Positions 34,303 through 43,552 are shown, numbered from the stretch's first letter. The stretch: DNA of 64,000 nucleotides from Skermanella sp. TT6 (GCF_016653635.2 NZ_CP067420.1:2887501-2951500), one strand, 5' to 3'. Numbers and translations: made by a program. The notes: generated from the letters alone by a model not told the origin.

Positions 34303-35429
34303 GATCCGCCCCGCGGGCCGCCGAACGCCTCGACCAGCAGCGCCGCGGCCCGATCCACCTCGTCCTCCGTCGTGAAGCGGCCCAGCCCGATCCGGATGCT
34401 GCCGAACGCCTCCTCCGCGGAGCGGCCCAGGGCGAGCAGCACGTGGGACGGCCCGCCCTCGCCGCTGCCGCAGGCCGAGCCGGTGGACAGCGCCAGTTCG
34501 GGCAGGTCGAGCAGCCGGTCCGCCGCGTCCGCCCCGGGAACGGTGACGTGCAGGCAGCCCGGCAGCCCGCCGTCCCCTTCGGGACCGTTCCGCCGAAGCC
34601 CCGGCAGGCCCGCCGCCAGCGCCCCGAACAGCCGCTCGCGCAGCCCCGCCAGCCGCAGCGCGTCGGCCTCCCGCCGTTCCCGAGCGATCCGGCACGCGGC
34701 ACCCAGCCCGACGCACAGGGCGGTCGGCAGGGTTCCCGGCCGGCGCCCGCCCTGCTGCCCGCCGCCGAACAGCAGCGGCCGGAGCGCCACTCCCTGCCGC
34801 ACGAACAGCGCACCGATCCCCATCGGCCCGTGCAGCTTGTGCCCGGACAGGCTCAGCAGGTCGATGCCCAGCGCCGCGACGTCGATCTTTCCGGTGCCGA
34901 GCCGCTGGACCGCGTCGGTATGGAACAGCCCGCCGGCCTCGCGGCAGCGCCGCGCCAGCTCGCCGATCGGCTGGACCGTCCCGACCTCGTTGTTTGCCGC
35001 CATGACGGAGACCAGCGCCGGCCCCAGCCCGTCCAGCGCCCCGGGATCGGCCCGGCCCGCGCCGTCCACCGGCAGCAGCCGGGCCGGGTGCCCCCGCCGC
35101 GCCAGCTCCGCGACGCAGGCCAGCACGCTGGGATGCTCGACGGCGGATGCCGCGACCGGCCACCCTTCCGGCACCGCGCCCAGCAGCGCCAGCCCGTTCG
35201 CCTCGGTGGCGCCCGAGGTGAACAGGATCTCGCCGGGCCGCGCGCCGATCAGGGCCGCGACCTCGCCCCGCGCCCGCTCGATCGCCTCGGCCGCGCGCCA
35301 GCCGGCGCGGTGGCCGGCCGAGTGGGGATTGCCGGCGGCGCCCGCCGCCAGCCAGGGCAGCATCTCGTCCAGCACCGCGGGGTCGAGCGGCGTGGACGCC
35401 ATGTGGTCCAGATAGATCGTCCGGTCCAA
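34284..35429 (-). CDS. Cysteine desulfurase, NifS/IscS family
   Basis: PLP enzyme that takes sulfur from cysteine for Fe-S clusters or tRNA thiolation. It has 381 residues. The start YLDHMASTPLDPAVLDEM and the glycine-rich ATEANGLALLG are typical. The PLP lysine is in SLSGHKLHGPMGIG. The active-site cysteine is in STGSACGSGEGGPSHVLLAL. No scaffold gene (iscU, sufE) is adjacent, so its cellular partner is unclear. It lies just downstream of rlmE on the same strand (9 bases apart), so it is probably co-transcribed. Confidence 0.88.
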   Translation of the reverse strand: MDRTIYLDHMASTPLDPAVLDEMLPWLAAGAAGNPHSAGHRAGWRAAEAIERARGEVAALIGARPGEILFTSGATEANGLALLGAVPEGWPVAASAVEHPSVLACVAELARRGHPARLLPVDGAGRADPGALDGLGPALVSVMAANNEVGTVQPIGELARRCREAGGLFHTDAVQRLGTGKIDVAALGIDLLSLSGHKLHGPMGIGALFVRQGVALRPLLFGGGQQGGRRPGTLPTALCVGLGAACRIARERREADALRLAGLRERLFGALAAGLPGLRRNGPEGDGGLPGCLHVTVPGADAADRLLDLPELALSTGSACGSGEGGPSHVLLALGRSAEEAFGSIRIGLGRFTTEDEVDRAAALLVEAFGGPRGGSQARGA

Positions 35430-35437
35430 GGAATACC

Positions 35438-36178
35438 CTATTCGCTCCCGTCGGCTCCCGGATCCTTGAGATGGTCGGCCGAGGCGCCGCGGAAGCCGGT
35501 CGCCACCACGTAGGTCTCCGCCGAATCCGCCCGGCTGGCCGGCGGCTTGGCATGCTTGACCGACGAGAAGTCCCGCTTCAGCCGGTCCAGCAGCTCCCGC
35601 TCGGTGCCGCCCTGGAACACCTTGGCGACGAAGGCGCCGCCGGGCGCCAGAACCTGGGCGGCGAAATCATAGGCCAGCTCCGCCAGGGCCATGATCCGGA
35701 TGTGGTCGGTCTGGGGATGGCCGGTGGTCGGCGCCGCCATGTCGCTGAGCACGATGTCGGCCGGCCCGTCCAGCGCGTCCTTCAGCCGGTCGGGCGCGTC
35801 GTCGTCGTTGAAGTCGCATTGGAAGGTTATGGCGCCCTCGACCGGCTCCATCTCCAGTATGTCCAGGCCGACGACCTTGCCCTTGCCGTTCTGCGGCTTC
35901 ACCCGTTCCACCGCGACCTGGGTCCAGCCGCCGGGCGCGGCGCCCAGGTCCACCACCCGCTTGCCCGGCGCCAGCATGCGGAACTTGTCGTCGAGCTGGA
36001 GCAGCTTGAACGCGGCGCGGCTGCGGTAGCCGCGCTTCTGCGCTTCCGCGACATAGGGATCGTTGAGCTGGCGCTGAAGCCACAGGGTGGACGACAGCGA
36101 GCGTTTCTTGGCGGTCTTCACCCGCACGCCGAAATTGCGGCCGCTGGGCGTGTTCGGTCCGGAGGATTTGCTGGTCAT
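35438..36178 (-). CDS. rlmE: 23S rRNA 2'-O-methyltransferase RlmE (FtsJ)
   Basis: Methylates the 2'-OH of U2552 in 23S rRNA, a late step in 50S assembly. It has 246 residues. The SAM site is [15 protein letters not shown]. The K-D-K-E catalytic set is visible: Lys in [14 protein letters not shown], Asp in [10 protein letters not shown], Lys in FVAKVFQGG and Glu in [11 protein letters not shown]. The basic N-terminal 30 residues ([19 protein letters not shown]) fit alphaproteobacterial RlmE. It lies 71 bases downstream of the Ppx/GppA gene. Confidence 0.93.
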   Translation of the reverse strand: MTSKSSGPNTPSGRNFGVRVKTAKKRSLSSTLWLQRQLNDPYVAEAQKRGYRSRAAFKLLQLDDKFRMLAPGKRVVDLGAAPGGWTQVAVERVKPQNGKGKVVGLDILEMEPVEGAITFQCDFNDDDAPDRLKDALDGPADIVLSDMAAPTTGHPQTDHIRIMALAELAYDFAAQVLAPGGAFVAKVFQGGTERELLDRLKRDFSSVKHAKPPASRADSAETYVVATGFRGASADHLKDPGADGSE

Positions 36179-36249
36179 GGTGCCTGATATAGGAAACGCA
36201 AGCCGGTTTCACGCGGCAAATTTCACCCCCGAGCCCGGCGCAAGGCCGC

Positions 36250-37308
36250 TCAGGACCCGTTGGCGGCGATCAGGTCGACCAGGATGCCTTCGCGCAGGCC
36301 CCGGTCGGCGATCCGCAGGCGGGTGACCGGCCAGGTGTCGCAGATCGCCTCCAGCACGGCGCAGCCGGCCACGACGAGGTCGGCGCGCTCCCGCCCGATG
36401 CAGGGATAGGCGGCGCGGCCGGCGAAATCCAGTTCCAGCAGCCGGCGGCTGACCGCCCGCGCGTGGTCGATCTGGAGATAGCTGCCGTCGACCACCGACC
36501 GCTCGTAGCGCTGGAGCCCGAGATGGATGCCGGCCAGCGTGGTGACGGTGCCGGAGGTGCCGAGCATTTGGACCTCGCCGCGCTCGACCGCGCGCCGGAT
36601 GCCGTTCCGCGCCTCGAACGCCGCCAGCGCCTCCGCGATCTCGTCCACCATGGTCACGTAGGTGGAGGCCGACACCCGGTCGCCGCCGTAGGACTCGGTG
36701 AGGCCGACGACTCCCTGGGGCACCGAGATCTGGTCGATCATGCGAGGCCGTCCGCCGCTGCCCAGTTCCAGCCACATCAGCTCGGTCGAGCCCCCGCCGA
36801 TGTCGAACACCAGGGCGTTGCGCACGGCGGGGTCCAGCAGCGGCGCGCAACCGGCGAGCGCCAGCCGCGCCTCCTCGTGGGTCGAGATGATGTCGAGCGG
36901 GATGCCGGTCTCGCGCTCCACCAGGTCGATGAAGTCGTCGCAGTTCTCGGCCCGGCGGCACGCCTCGGTCGCGACCGCCCGTACCGCCGTGACGCCGCGC
37001 CGCTCCAGCTTGGCGGCGCAGATGCGGAGCGCCGCCAGCGAGCGCTCCATCGCGGCCTCGGACAGCATGCGGGTCCGGCTGACGCCCTCGCCCAGGCGGA
37101 CGATGCGCGAGAACGCGTCGATCACGCGGAACCCGCCGCCGACCAGCGGCTTCGCCACCAGCAATCGGCAATTGTTGGTGCCGAGATCGAGCGCGGCGAA
37201 AACCGGCCGCGCGTACGAAGCCGGGCGCATGCCCGCCGCCGTCCCCTGCCGATCGATGCCCAACTCGATGTTCACGCTGCCCCCAACCGTCTCCGCGGAC
37301 GCCCCCAT
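36250..37308 (-). CDS. Ppx/GppA-family phosphatase
   Basis: Exopolyphosphatase or pppGpp phosphatase of the ASKHA fold, linked to polyphosphate and stringent-response turnover. It has 352 residues from ATG 37308. The phosphate-1 motif is FAALDLGTNNCRLLVA, and the phosphate-2 motif is LVFDIGGGSTELMWLEL. MLGTSGTVTTLAG is the adenosine-side signature. The gene has only the N-terminal catalytic pair and lacks the C-terminal helical half of long E. coli Ppx, as is normal in alphaproteobacteria. An in-frame upstream start (37371) exists but adds poorly conserved residues. Confidence 0.88.
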   Translation of the reverse strand: MGASAETVGGSVNIELGIDRQGTAAGMRPASYARPVFAALDLGTNNCRLLVAKPLVGGGFRVIDAFSRIVRLGEGVSRTRMLSEAAMERSLAALRICAAKLERRGVTAVRAVATEACRRAENCDDFIDLVERETGIPLDIISTHEEARLALAGCAPLLDPAVRNALVFDIGGGSTELMWLELGSGGRPRMIDQISVPQGVVGLTESYGGDRVSASTYVTMVDEIAEALAAFEARNGIRRAVERGEVQMLGTSGTVTTLAGIHLGLQRYERSVVDGSYLQIDHARAVSRRLLELDFAGRAAYPCIGRERADLVVAGCAVLEAICDTWPVTRLRIADRGLREGILVDLIAANGS

Positions 37309-37759
37309 GGCGGGCCATGGCTGAACATGGCCGATCCGGGCCGAACGCCCGGATTGATCATGGTAGCCCAATCCTCCCCCGCGATGAAAGGACGCCTTTC
37401 GGCGGTCTCCCGGGGAATGTCATCATCCGTCAACATCGGGACGCATCCGGTGCCGGATTCCTGCGTCCGCGACGTGGTTCCAGGCAACCGCCGCGCGGCG
37501 CATGATGACGCCCCCTCCCCCGACGGACATACGCATTTATCACCATGGGGCTTGCCGCTGTCTGCCGTTCACGATGAAAAGATCCGGCGCCGAGACGCGC
37601 AATCCCCATAGCATGGCGGCGGTGAAGACAATCTTCCTGATCGGCGACAGGTGCGAAAAAAGTTGGAAAAAGGGCTTTCGCACGCCGAACCGCTTTGCTA
37701 TACACCGGCACCCGAGCACGGGACGACGCCGAAACGAAACGCGCCGCACCTGGGCTTGT

Positions 37760-37833
37760 TGGGGGATCGTCTAGTGGTAGGACAGCGGACTCTGACTCCG
37801 CCAGCCTAGGTTCGAATCCTAGTCCCCCAACCA
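37760..37833 (+). tRNA. tRNA-Gln (CTG)
   Basis: A 74-base cloverleaf with CCA encoded. Acceptor stem TGGGGGA pairs with TCCCCCA. The anticodon stem GCGGA/TCCGC holds the loop CTCTGAC, giving anticodon CTG. The T arm reads CTAGGTTCGAATCCTAG. It marks the left edge of the mobile-element remnant region. Confidence 0.97.
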
Positions 37834-37876
37834 ACTTCTCTCCCAAAGCTTTGATTTTTCGGTACTTTCAGGCGGC

Positions 37877-38250
37877 GTAAGCACCGTTTTCCGTGCTGTG
37901 CCGTCCGGGTGTGCCGCCGAAGACGCTCCGGGCCACGGAGCGGACCATAGGTAAGCCTCCGCCGAGCGCCGCCTTGCCAGCCGGCGAGACGGGGTTAAGG
38001 TTTGCGCCACGCGCCTTCGCGCGGACGCAAACGAGCTGTAAACGTCATGGCTTACCAGAGTGATGAGGTTCTCACGGGATCGGAGCGGAGGCGGAGCTAC
38101 ACGCCGGCGGAGAAGGCCCGGTTGGTGAATGAGGCCTTCCGGCCCGGCGTGGTGGTGAAGGACGCGGCCCGGCGCCTCGGCGTATACGAGAGCCTGCTGT
38201 ATCGCTGGCGCCAAGCGCTGCAGTTGGCGCCCGGCCCGGCCGACCTTCCC
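37877..38250 (+). mobile_element. Left end of an IS66-family element with truncated tnpA
   Basis: The stretch starting GTAAGCACCGTTTTCCGTGC near 37877 looks like an IS66 terminal inverted repeat. The reading frame from ATG 38047 gives MAYQSDEVLTGSERRRSY and KARLVNEAFRPGVVVKDAAR, then LYRWRQALQ, the IS66 OrfA (TnpA) helix-turn-helix protein. Its similarity stops near 38215-38250, where the integrase fragment on the other strand begins. The matching right part of the element (end of TnpC) is at 38979-39110. The IS is therefore dead. Confidence 0.65.
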
Positions 38251-38848
38251 GCCACAGGTACCGCAGGAAGGCGCGGAGCGCCCAGCACAGGCTCTTGGCG
38301 GTGCCCGGGCTGTGGTCCCGGGCATGGCGCTCAACGAAGCCGATGACGGCCGCCTGGTCCAGCTTGGCGAAATCGCTGATCGCCTCAATCCCCGCCTCCT
38401 CGAGGAACATCCGGACAGCCGGCCAGTGACGGACGATCGTGGCGTGGTCAAGCCCGCGCTCGCGAGCGAGATGCCCGGCAAAGTCCTCGAAGATCCGTTC
38501 GCGTGCGCTCCGCTCGATCGGTTCCCAGGGCGCAATGGCATCGGCCTGGCGCAGGACCGCCAGCAGCTTCCCCAACGTGGGCCGGTCGCCCGTTTGCGGA
38601 CGCCGGAGTCCGGCACGATCGGTCAGGTATTGCGCGGCGGCCTGTTCATCGACGTCGCGGATGCCAATTTGCCGGTGTTCCAGCCAGCGGCTGAAGTCAG
38701 CGACGAGGCGCAGACACCGCCATGCGGTCGGGCGGCGATATCCTTCCTGGACCAAGCGGGATGCGTATCGGTCAATGTAGATGCCCGGAGGCCCTTCGTG
38801 CAGGCGTTGTAAGTTGGCCTCCCTGCTGAAGTATGTGCTGGTTGTCAT
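38250..38848 (-). pseudogene. Truncated tyrosine recombinase/integrase, N-terminal part
   Basis: From ATG 38848 about 200 residues resemble the SAM-like core-binding half of tyrosine site-specific recombinases: YASRLVQEGYRRPTAWRCLR, WLEHRQIGIRDVDEQAAAQY, and ARDHSPGTAKSLCWALRAFL. The frame then runs into IS66 sequence. The catalytic half with Arg, His-x-x-Arg and Tyr is missing, so it cannot recombine DNA. It was probably inserted into the IS66 copy and then cut back by deletion. Confidence 0.7.
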
Positions 38849-38978
38849 CTTCGTCCCCTCCTTGCTGACGAACAGGAAGGGACGATCGGACTATGTCGAA
38901 CTCACAATCCTCAACTTCCTGCCGACTGCGGCTCGCGCTGCTTGCTTCAGCATAGTTGGGCGTTCAGCATAGACCGCC

Positions 38979-39110
38979 AAGATAAACGGCGTCGATCCCC
39001 GGACGTGGCTCGCCGATGTCCTGGCCCGGATCGCCGACATCCCCCAAACCCGGCTCCATGAGCTGCTGCCGTGGAACTGGAAGGCCGCCCAGGAGCCCAG
39101 AAAGGCAGCC
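38979..39110 (+). pseudogene. C-terminal remnant of IS66 transposase TnpC
   Basis: The plus strand reads KINGVDPRTWLADVLARIAD, then IPQTRLHELLPWNW, the typical end of IS66 TnpC. There is no upstream transposase domain. Together with the tnpA remnant at 38047 this shows one IS66 copy whose middle has been replaced by the integrase fragment. Confidence 0.75.
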
Positions 39111-39167
39111 GGGCGGCGGTGCTCGACGGATGGTTACTCCTCACCGACCTCGTCGCGGAAGACGGGA

Positions 39168-40268
39168 CGCCGTGCTCCGCCTTGCCGGTCTGGTCGGCGA
39201 CCGCTTGATCCTCTCCTACATGGTCGATGCGAAGACCGGGGTCGAGCGCTTCAAGCTCGACGGCACGCCGGACGGCGCGGTCGAGCTTCCCGGGATCGGC
39301 AGCGCCGGAGCCTTTCACGGCCGCCCCGGCGATGACGAGACCTTCTTCGTCTTCACCAGCCAGGATGCACCGACCAGCATCTACCGCTACGATGTCCAAA
39401 CCAATACGAGCACGGTCTGGGCGGCGCCTGAGGTCGCGACCGACCTCGACCGCATCATCGTGGAACAGCGCTTCCATGCGTCCAGGGACGGCACGCGGGT
39501 GCCGGTCTTCGTCGTGCTCCGCAGCGACGTGACCGGACCTGCGCCGACCATGCTGACCGCCAATGGCGGCTTCGGATTCCGATGGTTCCATTCTATTCGC
39601 CGGCCGCGATGGCCTGGGTCGAACAGGGCGGTGTCTATGCCGTCGCCAACATCCGGGGCGATGGCGAGTATGGCAGGACCTGGCATGACGGCGGGCGGGG
39701 ACACGCCAAACAGAACGGCTTCGACGATTTCATCGCCGCGGCGGAGTTTCTGAAGGCCGAGAGGATCACCGCGGCGGACGGTCTCGCCATCCATGGCGAA
39801 TCCAATGGCGGCCTGCTGGTGGGTGCCGTCGTCAACCAGCGGTCGGAACTGTTCGCGGCTGCCCTTCCCGGCGTCGGGGTCATGGACATGCTGCGCTTCG
39901 ACCGCTTCACCGGAGGCCGGCTCTGGACGCAGGAGTTCGGCAGCCCGGATGCGGAGGCGGACTTCCGAAACCTCCTCTCCTATTCGCCGCTCCACAATGT
40001 CGGCTCGGGCGTGAGCTACCCCGCCATCCTCGTCACCACCGCCGATACCGACGATCGCGTCGTGCCGGGCCACTCGTACAAATACGTCGCCGCCCTGCAG
40101 GCCGCCGACCTTGGTCCTCGCCCGCGCATCCTGCGTGTCGATACGAAGACTGGGCACGGCGCCTGCAAGCCGACCGACAAGGCCATCGCGGAGATCGCCG
40201 ACATGTGGGCCTTCGCCGTGAAGTGGACCGGGCTGACGGTCAACAGCCCCGACGCTCCCTCGTCATGA
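39168..40268 (+). pseudogene. Prolyl oligopeptidase (S9A) pseudogene, truncated and frameshifted
   Basis: Remnant of a serine peptidase. The first frame encodes the last propeller blades (GDRLILSYMVDAKTGVERF, PGDDETFFVFTSQDAPTSIY) up to TANGGFGF. A one-base loss near 39578 shifts the frame; the match resumes at IPMVPFYSPAAMAWVEQGG, and the hydrolase domain runs to the stop at 40268. The catalytic triad is present: Ser in HGESNGGLL, Asp in TADTDDRVVPGH and His in TKTGHGACKPT. The first half of the propeller is absent; IS66 sequence stands in its place. A C-terminal fragment could be translated from 39582, but activity is unlikely. Confidence 0.8.
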
Positions 40269-40563
40269 GCTTGATCGGTGCCGCCCAGTGCATCGGTCCC
40301 GCGCTCGGCCAGCAGATCCTCGACGTCCCGGCAATTCAGCATGAACCGAAGATAGAGCCACACGGCGTGCTGGATGGCGAGGCGGGAACCGGTGGCGGGC
40401 GTGCGAGATCGGCTGCATACCGGCAGGCTATCCTCGTCACTGGCGGAACGCCGCCATTGCCGTGAAATGCCCGACGCCTGCTTCACCCTGCGCCTGGTTC
40501 ACCTACATAAGGTTTTTGGACGAGGAGGCGTACGCGCCATCCATGACGAGAGGAGACATCGGA
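40269..40563. mobile_element. IS6-family transposase remnant in an intergenic stretch
   Basis: On the minus strand around 40290-40390 the codons read RLAIQHAVWLYLRFMLNCRD followed by VEDLLAERG, which matches the N-terminal helix region of IS6/IS26-type transposases. The rest of the enzyme is missing. The remaining part, up to the next gene at 40564, holds a GAGGAGA ribosome-binding site and probably that gene's promoter. Confidence 0.65.
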
Positions 40564-41076
40564 ATGAACTCCGCCCCGCAGACGCGCCGGACCTTGCTCA
40601 TGGCCGGGACATCCGCCGCTGGAGTGATGCTTGCGACTGGCGTCTCGGGCCTTTTCGCGCCTGCCCGGGCGCAGGGCCTCGCGCCGACGCCGACGATGCA
40701 GGGCGGCGCCAACAACTACCTGCCCGGTGCTCCCGTCGTGGAGCGCATCGGCCGCGGCGGTTTCTTGATGACGGGTACGGTGCGGCGTGCAGGCGACGGT
40801 GCCCCACTCGAGGGCGTGCGGATCCAGGTCTGGGCGCATACGACCGAGGGGCATGAGCGCGACCCGGAAAGCCATGGGGCCACGCTGACAGATGCCGACG
40901 GCGTGTTCCGGATGGAAATGCCGCAGATCGTACCGGCCTTCGGCCAGCCCCACGGACATCTCGCCTATGACGCGGAATTCGACGGCAAGCGGTTCGAGAC
41001 CGTCTTTCTGCGCCCGGTGATGCGCAGCGCACGTGAGACGAGCCTGAGCGCGCACTTCGTCCTGCGGCCGGCGTGA
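40564..41076 (+). CDS. Tat-exported intradiol dioxygenase-like protein
   Basis: Probable exported protein related to intradiol ring-cleavage dioxygenases. It has 170 residues. The N-terminus TRRTLLMAGTSAAGVMLATG is a Tat signal with a twin arginine. The mature part has the dioxygenase-like beta-sandwich start TGTVRRAGDGAPLEGVRIQV and the segment GVFRMEMPQIVPAFGQPHGH. It is about half the length of catechol dioxygenases, and the usual Tyr-Tyr-His-His iron ligands cannot all be placed, so catalysis is uncertain. Its stop overlaps the next gene's GTG start. Confidence 0.6.
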   Translation: MNSAPQTRRTLLMAGTSAAGVMLATGVSGLFAPARAQGLAPTPTMQGGANNYLPGAPVVERIGRGGFLMTGTVRRAGDGAPLEGVRIQVWAHTTEGHERDPESHGATLTDADGVFRMEMPQIVPAFGQPHGHLAYDAEFDGKRFETVFLRPVMRSARETSLSAHFVLRPA

Positions 41077-41693
41077 CCCGTTTGCCGTCCTTTCGCGCGA
41101 TCCTGATCTGGACTGTCCTCGCGGCCGCCCTGGTCGTGCCGATCGCAGTGGCGGTGACGAGTCCGCTGCTCGCATGGCGCCAGCCGGTCTACATCGTGGC
41201 CGGCCTCGCGGGGGTGGTGGCACTCGCGCTTCTCCTCCTGCAGCCATTACTGGCGGCGGGATACCTGCCGGGGCTGCGTGCGGGACACGGGCGCCGAGCG
41301 CATGCCTGGATCGGGAGCGGGCTCACGGCGGCGGTCGGCATCCATGTCGCGGGCCTGTGGCTGACGAGCCCGCCGGACGTCATCGACGCCCTCCTCTTCC
41401 GCTCGCCGACGCCTTTCTCCGCCTGGGGCGTGATCGCGATGTGGGCGGTGTTCGCCGCCGCGCTCCTGGCCGCGCTGCGGCGGCGGTTGCGCGTCAGGCA
41501 GAAGGTTTGGCGTCTGATCCACACGACCCTAGCGATGGTCGTCGTCCTTGGCAGCGTAATCCACGCTCTATTGATCGAGGGGACCATGGGGATGATGTCG
41601 AAATCTGTTCTTTGCGCCCTGGTGGTAGCGGCTGTCGTCAAGGCAATCTTCGATACGCGGTCCCAACTCCTGCCGGCGCGCAGAAAGGCTTGA
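41073..41693 (+). CDS. Ferric reductase-like haem membrane protein
   Basis: Integral membrane protein of 206 residues with about six hydrophobic helices, resembling the ferric reductase-like/cytochrome b transmembrane domain. Four candidate haem-ligand histidines lie in helices: GHGRRAHAWIG, AVGIHVAGLWL, RLIHTTLAMVV and SVIHALLIEG. It has no NAD(P)H-binding domain, so it would need a partner for electron supply. The GTG start at 41073 overlaps the dioxygenase-like stop (GTGA), which points to a joint function, perhaps delivery of electrons across the membrane to the exported partner. Confidence 0.65.
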   Translation: MTRLPSFRAILIWTVLAAALVVPIAVAVTSPLLAWRQPVYIVAGLAGVVALALLLLQPLLAAGYLPGLRAGHGRRAHAWIGSGLTAAVGIHVAGLWLTSPPDVIDALLFRSPTPFSAWGVIAMWAVFAAALLAALRRRLRVRQKVWRLIHTTLAMVVVLGSVIHALLIEGTMGMMSKSVLCALVVAAVVKAIFDTRSQLLPARRKA

Positions 41694-41740
41694 GCGGGCA
41701 CGGCATCATCAAGTTGCGGACGGGCTGGGTTTCCTGAACG

Positions 41741-41959
41741 GTGCAAGCCGGTTGTAGCGCGGCCATGACGAGTCTGAACCGCGCCAGGTTTGTCGGTGGC
41801 CTGAAACGAGACTTGGCGCCGGTCAGGGCCGGACTGCCTCCGTCATTGAGCAGCGGCCCGGCGGAAGGTCAGATCCGCCCGCTCGAAACGATCGAGCTTA
41901 CCATGTGCGGTTGGGCCGGCTTCGACCTGTTGCGCCATCGGGTTCTGGACGCCGCATGA
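41741..41959 (+). pseudogene. C-terminal remnant of an ISL3-family transposase
   Basis: The frame reads RFVGGLKRDLAPVRAGLPPS, SSGPAEGQIRPLETI, then TMCGWAGFDLLRHRVLDAA, which matches the conserved ending of ISL3 transposases (GPxEGQ, then MYGRAGFDLLR). Key residues have changed (GRA to GWA) and the catalytic core is missing, so it is an old remnant. Confidence 0.7.
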
Positions 41960-42129
41960 AATCGGAGAAAGCACGATGCGGAAGTTCACCGGTATGTGAG
42001 ACGGCACATCCACGCTCGGCTCCCCCCGATCGACCGGGCTGACGGATGGGCCACATCCGTGGTACGCATGCCCTGGTGAGACGGCACCCGCAGGCCGCGG
42101 ACTGCCTGGGTTTCCCGGTGCGGGGAAAG
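41960..42129. repeat. Short direct repeat before tRNA-Ser
   Basis: The 12-mer GTGAGACGGCAC occurs at 41996-42007 and again at 42076-42087, 80 bases apart. It lies between the ISL3 remnant and tRNA-Ser and may be left over from a mobile element. No gene is seen here. Confidence 0.4.
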
Positions 42130-42219
42130 TGGCGGATAGGGTGGGATTCGAACCCACGGTGAGGTTTCCCCCACGCAGCTTTAGCAAAGCTGTGCCTTCA
42201 GCCTCTCGGCCACCTATCC
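42130..42219 (-). tRNA. tRNA-Ser (GCT)
   Basis: A 90-base class II tRNA with a long variable arm and encoded CCA. Acceptor stem GGATAGG pairs with CCTATCC. The anticodon loop around CTTTGCTAAAG gives anticodon GCT. The T arm reads GTGGGTTCGAATCCCAC. It bounds the mobile-element remnant region on the right. Confidence 0.97.
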
Positions 42220-42313
42220 GGCGCGGCGCTCTGTATAGCGAGCGGGGCTTTGTTCGGCAAGCCCCTATCGTGCGCGCGTCATTACCTTTTTACCGCCGCC
42301 TCACCGTGGCGCC

Positions 42314-43480
42314 TCAGGCCGCCGGACGGCTCTTCTCGATCGCCTGGATCAGGTCGCGGATCAGGTCCTCGGCATCCTCGATGCCGACCGACAGGCGCAG
42401 CAGGTCGTTCGGAACCGGCGTGTCAGCCCCCTCGATGCTGGCGCGGTGCTCGATCAGGCTCTCGACCCCGCCCAGCGACGTGGCGCGGGTGAAGACCTCG
42501 GTGCTGGCGGCGACCGCGACCGCGGCGGCGGCACCGCCGCTCATGCGGATCGACAGCATGCCGCCGAACCCGTCGGTCATCTGGCGGCGGGCGATGTCGT
42601 GCTGGGGGTGGCTCTGGAGGCCCGGATACAGCACCTCCGAGACGCCGGGATGCCCCTCGAAGTACCGCGCGATGTCCAGCGCGTTGGCCGACGCGGTGCG
42701 CACGCGCGGATACAGGGTTCGCATGCCGCGCAGCAGCAGCCAGCTCTCGAACGGGCCGAGCACGGCGCCCAGGCCCTTGCGGACACCCTTGATCCGGTTC
42801 CAATGGTCGTCGGCGGCGGCGGTGACCAGCGCGCCGGCGATCACGTCGCTGTGCCCGTTCAGGTACTTGGTGCCGGCATGCATCACATAGTCGGCGCCGA
42901 ACGCCAGCGGGCGGGTGATCACCGGGCTGGCCGAAGTGCTGTCCACGGCCAGCCGCGCCCCGGCGGCGTGGGCGATGTCCGACGCCGCCTGGATGTCGGT
43001 CACGTCCCACATCGGGTTGCTTGGCGATTCGATCCAGACCAGCGCCGTCCTGCCCGGCCGGACGGTTTGCGCCAGGGCGTCCATGTCGGCGCTCGGCACG
43101 AACTCGACGTCCAGCCCCCAAGGCTTGGCGAAGTCGATCAGCCAGTTGCGGAGCGACCAGTACATCACGCTGGGCGCCACCACATGGTCACCCGGCTTCA
43201 GGGCCATGAACAGCGCCGTCGCCGCCGCCATGCCGGAGGAGAAGACCAGAGCCCCCTGCCCGCCTTCCAGCCGGTTCAGCAGCGCCTCGACCTGGTCGTA
43301 AGTCGGGTTGTCGGCACGGCTGTAGACGCGCCCGTGGGTGTCGTAGCTGTTGTCGGGGTCCCGCAGATAGGTGGTGCTGGGATGGATCGGCGGCACGATC
43401 GCGCCGGTGTTCGGGTCGATCCAGCCCAGGGCGTTGGCGGCAAGGGTTTCGGGGTTCAGGCTGTCGGGCTTGCCGGCCAT
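42314..43480 (-). CDS. Trans-sulfuration PLP enzyme (cystathionine synthase/lyase type)
   Basis: Member of the Cys/Met metabolism PLP family, which makes or splits cystathionine or homocysteine. It has 388 residues. VYSRADNPTYDQVEALLNRL binds PLP phosphate at the tyrosine and arginine, and FSSGMAAATALF is the glycine loop. The PLP lysine is in MHAGTKYLNGHSDVIAG. SLGGVESLIEHRAS near the C-terminus is the family signature. The exact reaction (MetB-, MetC- or MetZ-like) cannot be settled from sequence alone. It lies downstream of gatB on the same strand but behind a strong terminator. Confidence 0.85.
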   Translation of the reverse strand: MAGKPDSLNPETLAANALGWIDPNTGAIVPPIHPSTTYLRDPDNSYDTHGRVYSRADNPTYDQVEALLNRLEGGQGALVFSSGMAAATALFMALKPGDHVVAPSVMYWSLRNWLIDFAKPWGLDVEFVPSADMDALAQTVRPGRTALVWIESPSNPMWDVTDIQAASDIAHAAGARLAVDSTSASPVITRPLAFGADYVMHAGTKYLNGHSDVIAGALVTAAADDHWNRIKGVRKGLGAVLGPFESWLLLRGMRTLYPRVRTASANALDIARYFEGHPGVSEVLYPGLQSHPQHDIARRQMTDGFGGMLSIRMSGGAAAAVAVAASTEVFTRATSLGGVESLIEHRASIEGADTPVPNDLLRLSVGIEDAEDLIRDLIQAIEKSRPAA

Positions 43481-43514
43481 CGCGGGGAACTCCTGGTTTT
43501 CTCTGGGTATAGGG

Positions 43515-43552
43515 AAAAAGCGGAATGCCGGGCCCGGAGGCCCGGCATTCCG
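43515..43552 (-). terminator. Rho-independent terminator of gatCAB
   Basis: A perfect 14-bp stem (CGGAATGCCGGGCC and its complement, 43521-43552) with a 4-base loop is followed on the minus strand by TTTTT at 43519-43515. It starts 11 bases past the gatB stop. Both stem and U run are intact, so this is a strong intrinsic terminator. Confidence 0.9.
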
